A stretch of DNA of 7,137 nt from Geobacteraceae bacterium (GTDB taxonomy: Bacteria; Desulfobacterota; Desulfuromonadia; Desulfuromonadales; Geopsychrobacteraceae): contig JAMOPE010000389.1 in the NCBI GenBank assembly GCA_027064785.1, positions 1 through 7,137 on the forward strand. Reading direction: 5' to 3'. This document shows, piece after piece, positions 4,903 through 7,137 of this stretch. Made by a program: the position numbers and the translations under genes. Positions within the stretch are counted from its first letter, which is position 1. Each line of letters starts with the position of its first letter. The notes beneath the pieces were generated by a model that had not been told where the DNA came from, did no database searches, and saw only the letters and a program-made list of their open reading frames with translations.

Positions 4903-7137
4903 ATGGCTATAACAAAATTTAAAAAAATTATGGCAGCAAACCGGGGTGAAATTGCGATCAGAATTTTCCGCGCGTGTACTGAATTGGGAATTGCAACGGT
5001 TGCGATTTATTCAGATGAAGATCGCTTGTCTCTCCACCGTTATAAAGCTGATGAGGCATATCTGATTGGTCAAGGCAAGGGCCCCATTGATGCTTATCTC
5101 GGTATTGACGAAATTATCGACCTGGCACGTAAGAAAGATGTCGATGCCATCCATCCGGGTTACGGCTTTCTGTCTGAAAATCCTGAATTTTCTGAAGCCT
5201 GTGAAAGGGCAGGGATCGCTTTTATCGGGCCGACTCCAGATATTAAGAGACGCCTAGGTGATAAAATTTCCGGTCGCCAGGTCGCAGTTGATGCCGGTGT
5301 TCCTATTGTTCCCGGGACTGAAGATCCGGTTCAGACTGAAGAAGAGGCGTTGCTGTTTGCCAAGTCATGTGGCTATCCGATCATTGTTAAAGCCAGCTCC
5401 GGCGGCGGTGGCCGCGGGATGCGGGTGGTGAATAACAAGAAGGAGCTTCTCGAAGGATTAAAAAGTGCCGCATCAGAGGCACAGGCTGCTTTCGGTGATG
5501 CGACGGTGTTTCTTGAAAAATATATTAAGAATCCCAAGCACATTGAGGTGCAGATCCTCGGCGATAAACATGGCAATCTGGTCCACTTTTATGATCGTGA
5601 TTGTTCGATTCAGCGCCGCCACCAGAAGGTGATCGAAATTGCCCCTTCTCTCGATTTGTCGGAAGAAAAGCGTGAAGAGTTATGCGCGAATGCGTTGAAG
5701 ATTGCCAGGGCGGTCGATTACGTCAATGCCGGAACGGTGGAATTTCTGGTTGATAAGGAACAAAATTTCTACTTTATCGAGGTTAATCCACGGATTCAGG
5801 TTGAGCATACCGTTACCGAACTTGTGACGATGCGCAATCTGGTGCAGGCACAGATTCGTATCGCTGAAGGGTACAGGCTTTCTGATCCCGAAATTGGTAT
5901 CAAAGATCAAAGTGATATTGAGTTGCGCGGCTATGCCATTCAATCACGAATTACCACTGAAGATCCGACCAATAACTTCGCCCCCGATTTCGGGACGATC
6001 AAGGCGTATCGAACTGCTGCCGGATTTGGTGTCCGTCTCGATGCTGCAGCGGGTTATGCCGGGGCCCATATCACCCCTTATTACGATTCACTGCTGGTGA
6101 AGATATCGACCTGGGGATTGACCTTTGAAGACGCCGCCAGAACTATGCACCGGTCATTGCAGGAATTCCGGATTCGTGGTGTGAATACGAACATTGGATT
6201 CCTTGAAAAAGTGATGACTCACCCGGTTTTTCTTGGCGGGAATTGTGATACCTCATTTCTTGATAAACATCCCGAAGTCTTTGACCTGAGAGTTAAAAAG
6301 GACCGGGCCAATAAAATACTCAATTTTATCGGTCATACAGCGGTTAACGGTTATCCGGGGATTACTTCCGAGAAAGCACTTAAATTTAAAGATTTGCGTG
6401 AGCCAGATCTGCCGGAAATCCCCTATGGGCAGCAACATCCGCGGGGAACTCGGGATATTTTGCGGGAGAAGGGACCGGATGGGCTGGCCCAGTGGGCACG
6501 TAAGAGCAAGCGACTGCTGATTACCGATACCACCATGCGTGATGCCCATCAGTCTCTGGTTGCGACCCGTTTCAGAACTTTCGATTTGGACCGGATCGCC
6601 GAAGCGACAGCTCATCTTGGTGGTGGACTTTTCTCTCTGGAGATGTGGGGCGGTGCAACCTACGATGTTTCGATGCGCTTTCTTCGTGAAGATCCGTGGG
6701 AGCGCCTTGACCGCTTGCGGGCTAAAATCCCTAATGTCCTGTTCCAGATGTTGCTGCGTGGTTCCAACGCTGTCGGATATACCAACTATCCAGACAACGT
6801 TGTTCAGGAGTTTGTTCAAAAGTCTGCAGAGAGTGGTATTGATGTCTTCCGTGTCTTTGACTCACTCAACTGGACAAAAGGGATGCAGGTCGCCATGGAT
6901 GCTGTGAATAACAGCGGGGCAATTTGTGAGGCGGCTATTTGTTATACCGGAGATATTCTCGATCCTAGGCGGGATAAATATCCTCTTGAATACTATGTCA
7001 ATATGGCAAAAGAGCTGGAGAAAATGGGGGCTCATATCCTCGCTATCAAAGATATGGCCGGTCTGATTAAGCCGTTTGCTGCTGAGAAACTGATTAAGGC
7101 ACTGAAAAATGAGATTGGTTTGCCGATTCACCTCCAT
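4903..7137 (+). CDS. pyc: Pyruvate carboxylase, N-terminal 745 residues (runs off the right edge)
   Basis: This is a biotin-dependent cytosolic enzyme: pyruvate + bicarbonate + ATP gives oxaloacetate, refilling the TCA cycle and feeding gluconeogenesis. The frame is open without interruption to the window end. The biotin carboxylase domain (about 5-455) shows ATP-grasp KASSGGGGRGMR (163-174), DRDCSIQRRHQK (231-242), EVNPRIQVEH (293-302) and Arg349 in QSRI. The carboxyltransferase domain begins near 535 with DTTMRDAHQS (542-551, metal-binding Asp542). It continues with QMLLRGSNAVGYTNYP (615-630, substrate Arg619), DVFRVFDSLN (647-656) and KDMAG with the probable carboxylated Lys716. The window stops at HLH (743-745), before the second metal histidine expected in LHTHD. 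The single-chain layout of BC followed by CT is typical of enzymes of about 1150 residues, so the rest of CT and the biotinyl domain lie outside. ATG 4903 has AAAAGGA six bases upstream, while internal ATG 4930 has no such site. Confidence 0.96.
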   Translation, partial: MAITKFKKIMAANRGEIAIRIFRACTELGIATVAIYSDEDRLSLHRYKADEAYLIGQGKGPIDAYLGIDEIIDLARKKDVDAIHPGYGFLSENPEFSEACERAGIAFIGPTPDIKRRLGDKISGRQVAVDAGVPIVPGTEDPVQTEEEALLFAKSCGYPIIVKASSGGGGRGMRVVNNKKELLEGLKSAASEAQAAFGDATVFLEKYIKNPKHIEVQILGDKHGNLVHFYDRDCSIQRRHQKVIEIAPSLDLSEEKREELCANALKIARAVDYVNAGTVEFLVDKEQNFYFIEVNPRIQVEHTVTELVTMRNLVQAQIRIAEGYRLSDPEIGIKDQSDIELRGYAIQSRITTEDPTNNFAPDFGTIKAYRTAAGFGVRLDAAAGYAGAHITPYYDSLLVKISTWGLTFEDAARTMHRSLQEFRIRGVNTNIGFLEKVMTHPVFLGGNCDTSFLDKHPEVFDLRVKKDRANKILNFIGHTAVNGYPGITSEKALKFKDLREPDLPEIPYGQQHPRGTRDILREKGPDGLAQWARKSKRLLITDTTMRDAHQSLVATRFRTFDLDRIAEATAHLGGGLFSLEMWGGATYDVSMRFLREDPWERLDRLRAKIPNVLFQMLLRGSNAVGYTNYPDNVVQEFVQKSAESGIDVFRVFDSLNWTKGMQVAMDAVNNSGAICEAAICYTGDILDPRRDKYPLEYYVNMAKELEKMGAHILAIKDMAGLIKPFAAEKLIKALKNEIGLPIHLH

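Noticed and set aside
6253..6819. A 188-codon open frame on the minus strand
   Set aside because: It lies wholly inside the conserved carboxyltransferase-coding part of pyc, resembles no family I recognise, and is an antisense shadow.

Overview
The window holds four protein genes on a moderate-GC chromosome segment: typA (bipA) on the plus strand, a sigma-54-dependent response regulator on the minus strand, a small HExxH putative metalloprotease on the plus strand, and the 5' two thirds of a pyruvate carboxylase gene running off the right edge. The protein set and the style of intergenic repeats (REP-like GGGACA...TGTCCC hairpins, degenerate CTTGGCGT-like and CGGAGAG-like octamers) fit a Desulfuromonadales/Geobacter-type deltaproteobacterium. 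This placement is an inference from family resemblance and repeat style, not from a marker gene.

Layout: 1-164 is non-coding and carries a REP-like hairpin at the left edge plus a second imperfect hairpin. A sigma-70-like promoter (165-193) precedes typA (235-2046). A second copy of the REP-like hairpin lies 10 bases after the typA stop, followed by a longer bulged hairpin. This convergent spacer separates typA from the NtrC-type regulator (2187-3578, minus). The 371-base divergent spacer (3579-3949) is packed with tandem degenerate octamers inside a roughly 208-base inverted-repeat frame, then an extended -10 promoter for the metalloprotease gene (3950-4600). A 302-base AT-rich spacer (4601-4902) with a 14-mer direct repeat and candidate promoters leads into pyruvate carboxylase (4903 to beyond 7137).

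The genes do not form an operon. Each plus-strand gene has its own upstream spacer and the regulator is transcribed alone, with no histidine kinase in view. TypA acts on ribosomes and stress adaptation, pyruvate carboxylase supplies oxaloacetate, and the regulator would activate sigma-54 promoters elsewhere. I see no sign of a defence system, CRISPR array, prophage or complete insertion sequence. The most unusual material is the intergenic repeat content and the poorly characterised HEAAH protein.
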